64,000 bases of DNA from Amycolatopsis benzoatilytica AK 16/65 (GCF_000383915.1 NZ_KB912942.1:2082561-2146560); one strand, 5' to 3'. Positions 42,890 to 51,998 are shown, counted from the first letter of the stretch. Translations and numbers: made by a program. The notes: generated by a model not told the origin, from the letters alone.

Positions 42890-43212
42890 CGCGGACGGTG
42901 CACCTGATGTTCGAGACGACGAGGCCGGACGACTATCTATTGCGATTGGCAGGCGTCCGACCTGGGCCGCGCGACCCGGCGCTCGCACTCGCCGAATTCG
43001 AGATGGGGCTCGCCAGGTAGTCCTCGCCCTGGGATGCGGACCCGGCGCGGACCTTTCGGCCTATGCCGATGCAGCACGGTACGCGGTCCCTGTGCGAGCA
43101 GAGCCCCCGCTTTCACCGCCTCACCGGTCCTCACGCCGCCGCCGGTCTTGAGCAAATCGAAAGCCTGAAACCAGCAGGCTCCACGAGTTCCTGAGCACCC
43201 GGTCTCGCGGCC
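42890..43212. other. 323-bp region without an intact gene
   Basis: Only short frames without recognised domains; it runs into the isochorismatase remnant. Probably decayed DNA. Confidence 0.45.
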
Positions 43213-43391
43213 GGCGGCGTGGTGTTGTCCACGCTGGCAGACGCTGCGGACCGCGACTACTGGCTCGTCGTCCTGAGTGACGTGTGCGCGGATCCGGATC
43301 CGCAGCTGCGCGAGGACCCCTGTCGTCGGTGCTCCCGCAGCATGCGGAGGTGCTTGCCGCCAGAGAGTTCGCGGCTGACCTGCAATCGTGA
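43213..43391 (+). pseudogene. isochorismatase-family hydrolase C-terminal remnant
   Basis: GGVVLSTLADAADRDYWLVV, then LSDVCADPDPQLRED in one frame matches the end of cysteine hydrolases (isochorismatase family). The next frame continues PLSSVLPQHAEVLAAREFAA and stops at 43389-43391. Two frames, about 60 residues and no catalytic Asp/Lys/Cys region: a remnant. Confidence 0.68.
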
Positions 43392-43480
43392 GCGCTCGAA
43401 CTCGCCGCCGCTTCTCCCGGTGCGCGACGAACGGCCCGGACAACGTACGGGTATCTGGGTATTGCGAGCCAGTCAGGGGT

Positions 43481-43509
43481 CGTAAACCCTTGGAAGCAAA
43501 GGGTTTACG
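43481..43509. terminator. hairpin, 11-bp perfect stem
   Basis: CGTAAACCCTT (43481-43491) pairs with AAGGGTTTACG (43499-43509), 7-nt loop. It may end transcription from the isochorismatase remnant. Confidence 0.55.
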
Positions 43510-43764
43510 TGCGGCGAAGCCAATGCATCAGCAGAGTGCGATCGCGCTGGCGTGCGTTTTGGCGACACACCGGAACAGCGGCCCCTGGCCGGGCTCGGGC
43601 CACGCTAGGGACACCCGCTGGGCGCAGGTAGCCGCCCCGGCGATCTCGATCCGGGCCTGGCGGCTGCTGGTGGATCCACAATGGAGGGTCGCTGGTCGGT
43701 TGTGCGGTAGTCCGGTGTGGAAGCCCGATTCCTCCATTCGGTGCGCGGCACTGCTCGTCCTCAG

Positions 43765-43808
43765 CACTGGTATGACCACTTGACCAGTGGCCGCTCGCGT
43801 CGTACGGT
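43765..43808 (+). promoter_or_regulatory. GntR promoter with overlapping operator, leaderless
   Basis: CACTGGT (43765-43771) and ACCAGTG (43783-43789) form a perfect dyad, and TGGT-ATG-ACCA (43768-43778) is a FadR-type site within it. TTGACC (43780-43785) and TACGGT (43803-43808) are -35/-10 boxes with a 17-bp spacer; the ATG at 43815 is 7 nt after the -10, so transcription probably starts at the A of ATG. Confidence 0.7.
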
Positions 43809-43814
43809 CCGCAC

Positions 43815-44540
43815 ATGCACTTGCAGCCAGTCGCTCGACGGTCCGTTCCCGACGAGGTCTACGACCAGCTCCTCGGCGAGCTGATGGCGGGCGATATGGC
43901 CGCTGGTGAGCGGCTGCCCAGCGAGCGCCGGCTTGCCGAGGTCCTCGGGGTGTCGCGCCCGGCGGTCCGCGAGGCGCTGCAACGGCTCTCCCATGCGGGA
44001 TACGTCGAGGTACGGCAGGGCGACACGACCACCGTCCGCGACTTCCGCCGACACGGCGGCCTGGACCTGCTCCCGCGCCTGTTGGTGGTGCAGGGCCGGA
44101 TCGACCTCACCGTCGCGCGCAGCATCCTCGAGGCCCGGGCGTACGTCGGCCCGCGGATCGCACAGCTCGCCGCGGAACGCGGGGGCACGAAGCTGGCGAA
44201 GCCGCTGCAGCACGCGGTGGAAGCGCTGGAGTCCGACCTGGATCCGGTCGCGCGGCAGCGTGCTGCGCTGGACTACTGGCAGGTGCTCGTCGACGGTGCC
44301 GACTCGATCGCGTTCCGGCTGATGTTCAACAGCATGCGCGCGGCGTACTTGCCACTGATCGATGCCCTCGCCTCGGTGATGTCCGCGGAGGTCGACCAGA
44401 TCGACACCTACCGGCGGCTGGCCGAGGCAGTGAGCTCCGGCGACGGCGGTACGGCACGCGACCAGGCCACGCAGCTGCTCACGTCGGCGACCGATGCGCT
44501 GACCTCGATGATCGACACATTGCAGGAGGACCCTTCGTGA
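43815..44540 (+). CDS. GntR-family (FadR subfamily) transcriptional regulator
   Basis: 241 residues. N-terminal wHTH: VPDEVYDQLLGELMAGDMAA, LPSERRLAEVLGVSRPAVREAL, QRLSHAGYVEVRQGD. C-terminal FCD-like helical ligand domain (LTVARSILEARAYVGPRIAQ ... DQATQLLTSATDALTSMI). Leaderless start with an operator over its own -35. The stop overlaps the next start as GTGA, so it controls the fatty-acid hydroxylase with which it is cotranscribed. A lipid or acyl-CoA ligand is plausible. Confidence 0.9.
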   Translation: MHLQPVARRSVPDEVYDQLLGELMAGDMAAGERLPSERRLAEVLGVSRPAVREALQRLSHAGYVEVRQGDTTTVRDFRRHGGLDLLPRLLVVQGRIDLTVARSILEARAYVGPRIAQLAAERGGTKLAKPLQHAVEALESDLDPVARQRAALDYWQVLVDGADSIAFRLMFNSMRAAYLPLIDALASVMSAEVDQIDTYRRLAEAVSSGDGGTARDQATQLLTSATDALTSMIDTLQEDPS

Positions 44541-45259
44541 ACGACCACGTGGAGCGACTCGCGCAGGAACGGCTGAATGCGGCCGAGCGGGAGCTGGCGC
44601 GCCGGCCGGCAGTGACGCTCGGTTCGACGTGGCGCGCGTTCTGGCGCTATCCGTCTCCGTGGATGATCAGCGCCTTCATCGTCGGTGCGCTGACCGGTCG
44701 TCTCGTCGTCGCGCAGTGGGCACTCAGCGACCTATGGGCACCGCTCGTTTTCGTCGCGCTCTTCCCCTTCATCGAGTGGACTATCCACGTCTTCATCCTG
44801 CACTGGCGCCCGCGTCGGATCGCCGGTGCGTACGTCGACACCCTGCTCGCCCGCGACCACCGGCGGCACCACGCCGAACCACGCGACGTACCGCTGGTAT
44901 TCGTGCCCTGGCGTTCACTGATCTGGGTCATCCTCATCGTCGGCTGCGCACTCCCGATCGCGGTCGGCCTGCTGGTCGGGGCATCGTGGGGCGAGATCCT
45001 GTCGTACATGCTCACCGAGGCGCTCGCCCTCGGGATCTACGAGTGGACGCACTACCTGATCCACAGCGACTATCGGCCGAAATCACGCGCCTACAAGGTG
45101 ATCTGGCGCAACCACCGGCTGCACCACTACAAGAACGAGCACTACTGGTTCTCGATCACCACGAGCGGTACATCGGACCGCGTGCTCGGCACCCACCCGG
45201 ACCCGGCGAAGGTGCCCACCAGCGGCACCGCGAAGAACCTGCACGGAGAGGTCGCGTGA
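44537..45259 (+). CDS. fatty-acid hydroxylase/sterol desaturase superfamily protein
   Basis: 240 residues from GTG 44537. Membrane di-iron protein with the histidine boxes in place: EWTIHVFILH (H84, H89), DHRRHH (H108, H111, H112), YEWTHYLIH (H172, H176) and NHRLHHYKNEHYWF (H193, H196, H197, H202). Four or so membrane helices (SAFIVGALTGRLVV; LVFVALFPFIEW; LIWVILIVGCALPIAVGLLVG). Uses O2 and reduced ferredoxin/cytochrome to hydroxylate or desaturate a lipid. No reductase gene in the operon. Confidence 0.88.
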   Translation: MNDHVERLAQERLNAAERELARRPAVTLGSTWRAFWRYPSPWMISAFIVGALTGRLVVAQWALSDLWAPLVFVALFPFIEWTIHVFILHWRPRRIAGAYVDTLLARDHRRHHAEPRDVPLVFVPWRSLIWVILIVGCALPIAVGLLVGASWGEILSYMLTEALALGIYEWTHYLIHSDYRPKSRAYKVIWRNHRLHHYKNEHYWFSITTSGTSDRVLGTHPDPAKVPTSGTAKNLHGEVA

Positions 45260-45392
45260 GCGACCGATCGCGTCCTCGCTCGCCAAGCGGAGCATCTGGC
45301 TGTTCGGGTTGAGCGCGAGCCTGGGATCCAATTCCCTACGGGAGAACAGTTAATGCGATGCTTTGCCGCAGGCTGGCTGTCACCCTGACGAC

Positions 45393-45907
45393 ATGCTGCT
45401 CAAGCTGACCGGATCGAGCTGTTCCGGCAAGTCCACGCTGGCTTTCGCTGTCGCTGACCGGCTCCAGCGGGTCGCCGTGCACGACTTCGACGAGGTCGGC
45501 GTGCCGGAGCGTCCTGATCATCACTGGCGCCACCGCACAACCGAACTGTGGGTGCGGCGCGCGTTGGAGTATCAAGACTGCGGGATCGACCTCCTGCTGA
45601 CCGGGCAGTCGCCGCTGGGCGAGGTCCTGGCGGCTCCCTCTGCTCCGCTGCTGGACGGGATCCACGGTATCGACCCGAAGCAATCACCGCGGGCAGCCGG
45701 TCGGACATGGCCTGGCACCGCTGGACAGGGTGGGCCGCCGAGGATCCACGGTGGTGCACCCGCCTGCTTGACACTACCGGTCAACCCGTTGCGAAATCCG
45801 TGGACCAGGTGGAGCGATGGGTGAACGAACAGCGCGAGGCGCGCACGGCAGGCCAACTGCCCTTGAGCCATCGCTGGCCGGAAGGGAGACCCTCCCGCAG
45901 GCCGTGA
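45393..45907 (+). pseudogene. P-loop NTPase/kinase-like gene with internal deletion
   Basis: From ATG 45393 the frame reads MLLKLTGSSCSGKSTLAFAV (Walker A), VAVHDFDEVGVPERPDHHWR and DCGIDLLLTGQSPLGEVL. Near 45660-45700 homology leaves this frame, and another frame carries on MAWHRWTGWAAEDPRWCTRL, LDTTGQPVAKSVDQVERWV to a stop at 45905-45907. About 40 central residues appear lost. Both halves fit one AAA-like nucleotide kinase family, so it is a broken gene. Confidence 0.72.
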
Positions 45908-46103
45908 GGGTTGATCTACTTTGCAGCGCCTAATCCGCGTCGGCGACTTTCGCCTGCCACGCCTTCACCCGCGCTCTTGTAGTGACCGCAACAGAAAGCC
46001 ATCGGGTGGACCGGGAAGAGCCCGATTGTATTGACAAATACACGTCGCGCGCAGGATGTCGGCCTCTTCCGGGCAACAAGCCCTCGCCGTCGAGCCCAGG
46101 GCC

Positions 46104-46262
46104 AGCCAAGACCTCACCGAGGGGGAGACGGAATTCTTCCGCAGCGGCGACATCGGCTGGCTGGAGGAGGAGAGCTTCCTTTGCTGCCGCGGCCGTCGCA
46201 AGGGGACAGTCAAGACCGGCGGTGAGAACGTCAGCATGCAGGAGGTCGAGCCGTTGCTCTAA
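46104..46262 (+). pseudogene. AMP-binding acyl-CoA synthetase fragment
   Basis: About 50 residues, FFRSGDIGWLEEESFLCCRG, RRKGTVKTGGENVSMQEVEP, match the hinge region of acyl-CoA synthetases (usually TGD...GRxKDxIKxGGExVS). The TGD Thr, catalytic Lys and everything upstream are missing and a TAA follows. Nothing recognisable lies in 45908-46103. Confidence 0.78.
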
Positions 46263-46330
46263 CTCGAGACACCCGACCTGAGCACGGCCATCCGCCGACG
46301 TCAGGGGATGACCTGGAGAGCGGCGAGGAG

Positions 46331-46711
46331 TCAGCTCTGACGGGCGATCGGCTCGGAACCGGCGTCGAGCGCGGCGAGCACGGCGTCGCCGTTCGCCCTC
46401 GCCCAGTCGGTTAGTACCTGGATCGGGTCGGTCAGCGTCGCCCCGAGCGGGGTGAGTTCGTACTCGACGCGGGGCGGCACCTCGGCGTAGGCGTGGCGGC
46501 GGACAAGTCCGTGCGATTCGAGCCGTCGCAGCGTCTGAGTGAGCATCTTGCGGGAGATGCCGCCGATCAGCTCGATCAGCTCACCATGTCGCACGGGGCC
46601 TCTGCTCAGGCCGGCGAGCACGACCACCGTCCACTTGTCGGCGATCAGTTCGACCGCCAGCCGCGCCGGACAGTCCGCGAGAAAGACCTCACCGCCACCG
46701 AAACCGCTCAT
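46331..46711 (-). CDS. HxlR-family transcriptional regulator
   Basis: 126 residues. CPARLAVELIADKWTVVVLAG with a conserved N-terminal Cys14, then LIELIGGISRKMLTQTLRRL and VEYELTPLGATLTDPI are full HxlR signatures. Divergent from a quinone-oxidoreductase-like gene with 75 bp between; an AGGTACCT palindrome lies at 46720-46727. HxlR/QorR proteins often sense thiol stress through the Cys and control quinone reductases, which this arrangement mirrors. Confidence 0.92.
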   Translation of the reverse strand: MSGFGGGEVFLADCPARLAVELIADKWTVVVLAGLSRGPVRHGELIELIGGISRKMLTQTLRRLESHGLVRRHAYAEVPPRVEYELTPLGATLTDPIQVLTDWARANGDAVLAALDAGSEPIARQS

Positions 46712-46719
46712 GGAGCCAA

Positions 46720-46727
46720 AGGTACCT
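46720..46727. promoter_or_regulatory. possible HxlR operator AGGTACCT
   Basis: 8-bp perfect palindrome 8 bp upstream of the HxlR start, in the divergent gap to the oxidoreductase. Short, so tentative. Confidence 0.35.
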
Positions 46728-46786
46728 GGCGGTTCCTATCGGACACCTACGCTGGGTTTCTGTTCCCCTTCACAGCCAGGAGAGTC

Positions 46787-47713
46787 ATGCGAGTCATCAC
46801 CAGGCAGGCGCTCGGCGGTCCCGAGGCGCTCGTCATCGCGGACGCGCCGGTGCCCCAGCCCCTCCCGACCGAGGTCCTCGTCCGGGTCAAGGCGATCGGG
46901 CTGAACCCGCTGGAGGCGCGTCTGCGCGCCGGCGAGTTCCCACTGCTCGGAAAGCCGCCGTTCGTTCTCGGCTGGGACATCAGCGGCGTGGTCGAAGAAG
47001 CGCTGACATACCGGTTCAGGCCCGGCGACGAAGTGTTCGGAATGCCGATGTTCCCCCGAGCGGCCAACGCGTACGCAGAACTCGTGGCGGCCCCGGCATT
47101 GCACTTGGCGCGCAAACCGGCGTCGCTCTCGCACATCGAGGCCTCGGCGTTGCCGGTGGTCGGGCTCACTGCGTGGCAGGGTCTCGTCGACCTTGGCGGC
47201 GTAACCGCCGGCGACCGCGTCCTGGTCCACGGCGGTGGCGGCGGGGTCGGCCACGTCGCGATTCAGATCGCGAAGGCCCTCGGCGCGCACGTGATCACGA
47301 CCGCCAGCGGGAGCAAACGAGAGTTTGCCGAGGCGCTTGGCGCCGACGAAGTGATCGACTACACGACGACCGACTTCACCGAGACGGTCGGCGAGGTCGA
47401 CCTCGTGCTGGACACGCTCGGCGGCGACACCGCCGAGCGCTCGCTCGGTGTGCTCCGCCCAGGCGGTCACCTGGTGACGGCGGTCGCCGAGGACGATTCC
47501 GAGCTCGCCGCCAAATTCGAGGCAGCCGACATGCGCTTCAGCGGCATCGCGGTCGATCCCGATCCGGTCGCGCTGCGAGGTCTCGTAGAACTCGTCGAAC
47601 AGGGCAAGCTTCGGGTCCACGTACAGGAAACGTTCCCTTTCGATCGCATCGCCCACGCGCACCGGCTACTCGACACCGGGCATCTCCAGGGCAAACTCGT
47701 CCTTACCGTCTGA
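46787..47713 (+). CDS. NADPH:quinone oxidoreductase-like MDR protein
   Basis: 308 residues from ATG 46787 (AGGAG upstream). Zinc-free medium-chain reductase: GroES-like N-terminus (LVRVKAIGLNPLEARLRAGE, LGWDISGVVEE) without Zn cysteines, and a Rossmann domain with VLVHGGGGGVGHVAIQIAKALGA. Reduces quinones or enones with NADPH. Divergent from an HxlR regulator. Confidence 0.9.
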   Translation: MRVITRQALGGPEALVIADAPVPQPLPTEVLVRVKAIGLNPLEARLRAGEFPLLGKPPFVLGWDISGVVEEALTYRFRPGDEVFGMPMFPRAANAYAELVAAPALHLARKPASLSHIEASALPVVGLTAWQGLVDLGGVTAGDRVLVHGGGGGVGHVAIQIAKALGAHVITTASGSKREFAEALGADEVIDYTTTDFTETVGEVDLVLDTLGGDTAERSLGVLRPGGHLVTAVAEDDSELAAKFEAADMRFSGIAVDPDPVALRGLVELVEQGKLRVHVQETFPFDRIAHAHRLLDTGHLQGKLVLTV

Positions 47714-47914
47714 GCCGGTCGCGGGCAACCGTGAGCGGTACGGGTCGCTACGAGCTGCGCCGAAGCCTGCAGTCCGAGCGGGTGCTCGGCACTCGCTCAG
47801 GTATTCGTCGCCCGCGCGGACCTCGGCTTACCCGGTCGGCGGCGGTTGCGGGCCAAGCGGACCGGCCCCATCGCTGTGTCACGCCAACTTGCGGCTTGGC
47901 CACATCGGAGGGAG

Positions 47915-48784
47915 TTACTCACCGGTGAGGGCACCGGGGCCAAAGCGGGACCGGACGCCCGTCGATCGCAGTTTGTCCGAAGTCGGTCCGTCGGCGGGGA
48001 TCAGGAAGCTGACGCGGATGTTCGGACCGTGCTGGGTCCGCACCGGCACGTGCTGGAACACGAGAGTCCCCAATCCGGGGTGATCGAGTGTGATGGCGGC
48101 TTCGCCGCGGGTTTGCGCGGGATACTGCTGCCACCACTGACGGAACTCGGGACTCGCCTCGGTGAGCCGGTTCACCATCGTGCTGAGCGCGGGATCTCCC
48201 GAGTGCAGCGCGGTGCTCAGCCGGAACTCCGCGAGCAGTAGCCGTGCCTGCTCGTGCCAGTCCCGAAACAGGGTGCGCATGAACGGATCAGTGAACATCA
48301 GGCTGAGGATGCCTCGATCCGCGACGTCCAGGCGGGTCCAGTCGCCGAACACGAGCTTCGCGCTCTCGTTCTGTCCGAATCCTTCCCAGCGCGGCCCGAC
48401 CATCCAGGCCGGTGCCGGGTCGTGTTGAGCCACCAGCCTGAGGAGGCCCTCAGGCACGCCGGCGGAGCCATCGTGCTCTGGTGATGCCGGCCCGCGACCG
48501 CTGAGGAGCGTGAGCACCAGTTGTGTTTCCTCGTCGGTGCACGCCAGCGCCGCGGCGACGCGGGTGAGGGCGGCGGCGGAGACCGGAATCGGGCGTGCTT
48601 GCTCGAGCCAGGTGTACAACGTGGTGCTGATCTCGGCCAGTACCGCCACCTCCTCTCGGCGCAATCCGGCCGTACGACGACGGCCGGTAGCCGGGAAGCC
48701 TGCTGCCGACGGATCGATCGCCGTGCGCCGCGCGCGGAGAAAAGCGGCGAGCTGCTGCCTGCGTTCGGGGTCCTCGATAAGCAC
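47915..48784 (-). CDS. XRE-family regulator with MmyB-like ligand domain
   Basis: 289 residues from GTG 48784 (AGGGAG upstream). N-terminal lambda-like HTH: LAAFLRARRTAI, GLRREEVAVLAEISTTLYTW, LEQARPIPVSAAALTRVAAA; C-terminal MmyB domain with GPRWEGFGQNESAKLVFGDW, and LFRDWHEQARLLLAEFRL. MmyB domains bind fatty acids or other hydrophobic ligands, and such regulators usually act on the divergent gene; here that is the AAHS transporter with a 158-bp gap. Confidence 0.9.
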   Translation of the reverse strand: MLIEDPERRQQLAAFLRARRTAIDPSAAGFPATGRRRTAGLRREEVAVLAEISTTLYTWLEQARPIPVSAAALTRVAAALACTDEETQLVLTLLSGRGPASPEHDGSAGVPEGLLRLVAQHDPAPAWMVGPRWEGFGQNESAKLVFGDWTRLDVADRGILSLMFTDPFMRTLFRDWHEQARLLLAEFRLSTALHSGDPALSTMVNRLTEASPEFRQWWQQYPAQTRGEAAITLDHPGLGTLVFQHVPVRTQHGPNIRVSFLIPADGPTSDKLRSTGVRSRFGPGALTGE

Positions 48785-48801
48785 AAGCGTTCTCCCTCGT
48801 G

Positions 48802-48823
48802 CCTGGTAACTGCCATTACTAGG
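48802..48823. promoter_or_regulatory. possible XRE operator CCTGGTAA-N6-TTACTAGG
   Basis: 8-bp inverted repeat with one mismatch, 18 bp upstream of the XRE start in the gap to the AAHS transporter. Confidence 0.45.
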
Positions 48824-48942
48824 AAGGTTCCGGAACTGGTGACCTGCCCGTCAGGTGCCACACACTACTCGGCAGCACGCGGGATCCCGCTCGATGCGCG
48901 TCTGCGCGGTCAATGACGACACGGAGAAGGACGGAAACGAGC

Positions 48943-50265
48943 ATGGCTACTCGGGGTGGAATGCATATTTCACGGAAGCTGATTTTGTTGCTGTGCTTCT
49001 GCGTAATCGTGATCGAGGGCTACGACCTGATCGTCTACGGGACGGTGCTGCCGACAATCCTGAAGACGCCTTCCTGGGGGCTCACCCCGGCGACGGCAGG
49101 ACTGATCGGCAGCTGCTCGCTGGTCGGTCTGCTGATCGGCTCGCTCTTCGCCGGCGCGCTGGCCGATCGCCTGGGCAGACGCCGGACGCTCATCGTGGGC
49201 ACCGTGTGGTTCTCGTCCTGGATGGCCGTGTGTGCCTTGCCGGCCGGCGTTCCGATGTTCGGCATCGCCCGGTTCATGGTGGGCCTCGGGGTCGGGTCGG
49301 CTGTGGCCGCGGCTGGTGTGACCGCGGTGGAGTTCGCGCCGCGCGGCCGCGGTCAGTCCTACAGCGCCATCGCATGGACCGGTGCCGCAGCAGGGGGCAT
49401 CGCCTCGTCGTTGCTGGCTCTGGCACTGCTGTCGCAGTTCGGGCCGCGCGTGATGTTCTGGCTCGGCGCGCTCCCGTTGGTGGTCCTGGTGCCGGCGCTG
49501 GCTGTCCTGCTGCCGGAATCGCCGGAGTGGCTCCGTGCGCACGGCCGCACTGCGCAGGCCGACGCCATTGCCGCCGACTTCCGGCTCTCGGGCGGGGCGA
49601 CGCCCGGCCCGGCCGCCGCTGAGCGGGTCAGCGGGGGGATGAGGGGCCTGTTCTCCCGGGATTACTTGCGGGTGACGGTCTTGCTGGGATTGCTGAGCAT
49701 TCTCACTCTGCTGCTGGTTTACGGACTGTCGACCTGGCTGCCGGTGCTGATGCAGAGCACCGGGCACAGTCCGTCGACGTCACTGCTGTTCCTGCTCCTG
49801 CTGAGCGCAGGCGGCATGCTCGTCCCCGTGCTCGGCGGCCGTGTCGCCGATCTCGCCGGACCCCGCGTCGTGACCGCTTCCGTGCTCGCGCTCGCCGCGG
49901 TATGCATCGTCCTGCTGACTGCCGACCTGCCCACTCCGGTGCTGCTCGCACTCGCATTCCTCACCGGGGGCGGCACCCTCGGCGCGCAGGTCCTGATCTA
50001 CGGGTTCGCCGCGAACTTCTATCCGGCGTCCTGCCGCGCGTCAGGTGTGGCCTGGGTGTCGGCCGCAGGGAGGCTGGGGTCCATCGTCGGTCCCGTTGTC
50101 ACGGGTTTGATTGTCGGCGCCGGTGCCAGCGCGGCAACCAGCTTGGTCCTGTTCGCTTCTGTGGCCGTTGTCGCCGCGGTGTGCACGGGGTTCGTGCGGC
50201 ACCGCACTGCGTTTCCCAGCGAGTCGCGCCCGCCTCGGGCCGCCGAATACGACACACGAGCCTGA
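48943..50265 (+). CDS. AAHS-family aromatic acid:H+ symporter
   Basis: 440 residues from ATG 48943, ~12 membrane helices. EGYDLIVYGTVLPTIL in helix 1 is the PcaK/AAHS motif with the Asp needed for aromatic acid uptake; ALADRLGRRRTLIVG is MFS motif A, and LPESPEWLRAHGR precedes the cytoplasmic loop. It imports aromatic carboxylates such as hydroxybenzoates or hydroxycinnamates. It lies 3-10 kb from the van- and cou-like catabolic genes; this makes it a good candidate uptake system for them. Confidence 0.9.
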   Translation: MATRGGMHISRKLILLLCFCVIVIEGYDLIVYGTVLPTILKTPSWGLTPATAGLIGSCSLVGLLIGSLFAGALADRLGRRRTLIVGTVWFSSWMAVCALPAGVPMFGIARFMVGLGVGSAVAAAGVTAVEFAPRGRGQSYSAIAWTGAAAGGIASSLLALALLSQFGPRVMFWLGALPLVVLVPALAVLLPESPEWLRAHGRTAQADAIAADFRLSGGATPGPAAAERVSGGMRGLFSRDYLRVTVLLGLLSILTLLLVYGLSTWLPVLMQSTGHSPSTSLLFLLLLSAGGMLVPVLGGRVADLAGPRVVTASVLALAAVCIVLLTADLPTPVLLALAFLTGGGTLGAQVLIYGFAANFYPASCRASGVAWVSAAGRLGSIVGPVVTGLIVGAGASAATSLVLFASVAVVAAVCTGFVRHRTAFPSESRPPRAAEYDTRA

Positions 50266-50345
50266 TCGAGCCTTTCCCGTGCTCTGTAAGTATTCCGTCG
50301 GCGAAGGCGGCCGGTATCCGGAAGAGTTTTGTGAGGAGTTCTGCT

Positions 50346-51998
50346 ATGCGCGCCACCAACCATCCGCTCTCCGACAAAGACGCCACGCGGATGGCGGAAG
50401 TCCGGGCACAAGTACGCGGCTCTGCCGACACCGGCGAGGTCCTGATGCGCATGGCCACCGGCCAAGACCCCGCGCGGCCGATCGCGACCTCATCGTTTCG
50501 GGCCGGCGGTCTCACCGGCGAATGGGTCGCTGCTCCAGGCACTGCTGCCGACGGTGTCGTCCTGTACTTGCACGGCCGTCGTTTCCAGTTCGAGGAACCC
50601 GCGAACGTGCTCGCCGGCAAGCTGTCCGCCGCCTCCGGCTGGCCGGTGCTGATGCCGCACTACCGGCTAGCCCCGGCTCACCCCTATCCGGCCGCACTCG
50701 ACGACACGCTCGACGCCTACCGTGCACTGCTGGAACAGGGTTTCCCGGCTGGCCGAATACTCCTCGTCGGCCACTCTGCCGGTGCGACGCTGACTTTGCA
50801 GGCGTTGCTGCGGCTCCGGGCGTCCGGCGGGCCATTGCCGGCGGCCGCCGTCGCGATCTCGCCGATCACCGACTTCGCCTTCGGCGGAGCGAGCATCGCG
50901 AATGGCAATGACGACGTGGTCTCGTGCCCGGAGCTTTTGCAGGTGCGGGAGGCGCTTCTTGCCGACGCGGACCCGGCCGGTGACGTGTCGCCGCTGAACG
51001 GAATATGCCCAGGCCTGCCCCCGCTCTTGATGGCGTGCGGCAGCGTGGAGCGGCTGCGGGACGACACCGTGCGGTTCGCCGAGCGCGCCGCGGCCGCCGG
51101 CAACGAGGTCAGCCTCGAACTGTACGACGGCATGCCGCACGGCTTCCCCGTCCTCGATACCGACGCGACGAACCTGTTGCTGGACCGGATCGCCGCGTTC
51201 GCCGCTGAGCACCTCGCCTGCCGTCCGGAAGACACGGCATCCGGCCCGCTGACCGTCCAGCGGGTTGGGTGGGCGAGCTACGTGGTCACTACCGAACGAG
51301 GGACCAGAGTCCTGGTGGACCCGTATCTGGCGGGCAGCGAAGGAATCCATTATGGACTCCCGCAGAGTCCGATCCGGCCGATCGACCTGGCGGACGTCGA
51401 TGTGGTGGTCGTGACCCACGCCGGATTCGACCACCGCGGCCAGGCGCTGGAGATCGTCCAATCGGGACAGGCCGTCCTCGTGTGCGGAACAGCCCTGTTG
51501 GCGGCCGCTCGCGCGGCGGGCGTTCCGATGGAACGGATTGCGGTGACCGTTTCCGGCGTCGAGGTGCGGCACCGGGACGTGAAGCTGCGCTCCCTGCCGG
51601 CCCGCCACGAATCGAGCATGACCGTCGGCGGCGGATTCATCGCGGACCAGCCGCAGTCGTTCATGCTCACCACGGCCGGCGGCGCGCGGGTGTTCTGCGG
51701 CGGCGACACCTCGCTGTCCCAAGACCTGCGGACCTGGGGCGAGCTCTACCAGCCCGAGACAGCCGTGCTCGGGATCGGCGGGGTGTGGATCGGAGCGGCT
51801 CGCGTGGTCGAACTGCCGCCCCTGGACGCAGCAGTTGCGGCCCGATGGCTTGGGGTGTCGACGGTGATCCCGGTCCACCACACGCCGGGTGACGCCTTGC
51901 CGGCGCAGCTTGCGGCAAACCTCGCCGAAGACCCGATCGAGGTCGTGTCTCTGGACTTCGGTGAGAGCTGGACCGCGACAGAGCAGAGCCCGGGCTGA
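50346..51998 (+). CDS. alpha/beta-hydrolase fused to a degenerate metallo-beta-lactamase-like domain
   Basis: 550 residues from ATG 50346 (GAGGAG upstream; 80 bp after the transporter). Residues 1-~300 are an HSL-like hydrolase with nucleophile in VGHSAGATLTL and GMPHGFPVLD near the end, but the oxyanion loop reads HGRRF instead of HGGGF. Residues ~305-550 resemble UlaG-type MBL domains: VLVDPYLAG, VVVVTHAGFDHRGQ, FCGGDTS, VIPVHHTPGD. The HxHxDH metal motif is HAGFDH, with the second His replaced by Gly. Both domains thus carry changed key positions. Likely an esterase/lactonase of aromatic esters, by location only. Confidence 0.82.
   Translation: MRATNHPLSDKDATRMAEVRAQVRGSADTGEVLMRMATGQDPARPIATSSFRAGGLTGEWVAAPGTAADGVVLYLHGRRFQFEEPANVLAGKLSAASGWPVLMPHYRLAPAHPYPAALDDTLDAYRALLEQGFPAGRILLVGHSAGATLTLQALLRLRASGGPLPAAAVAISPITDFAFGGASIANGNDDVVSCPELLQVREALLADADPAGDVSPLNGICPGLPPLLMACGSVERLRDDTVRFAERAAAAGNEVSLELYDGMPHGFPVLDTDATNLLLDRIAAFAAEHLACRPEDTASGPLTVQRVGWASYVVTTERGTRVLVDPYLAGSEGIHYGLPQSPIRPIDLADVDVVVVTHAGFDHRGQALEIVQSGQAVLVCGTALLAAARAAGVPMERIAVTVSGVEVRHRDVKLRSLPARHESSMTVGGGFIADQPQSFMLTTAGGARVFCGGDTSLSQDLRTWGELYQPETAVLGIGGVWIGAARVVELPPLDAAVAARWLGVSTVIPVHHTPGDALPAQLAANLAEDPIEVVSLDFGESWTATEQSPG

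Larger units (their letters stand above)
43392..43814. other. 423-bp region with a hairpin and the GntR promoter
   Basis: Contains the hairpin at 43481-43509 and the GntR promoter/operator at 43765-43808. Between them I see no gene; frames on both strands lack domains. Confidence 0.5.
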
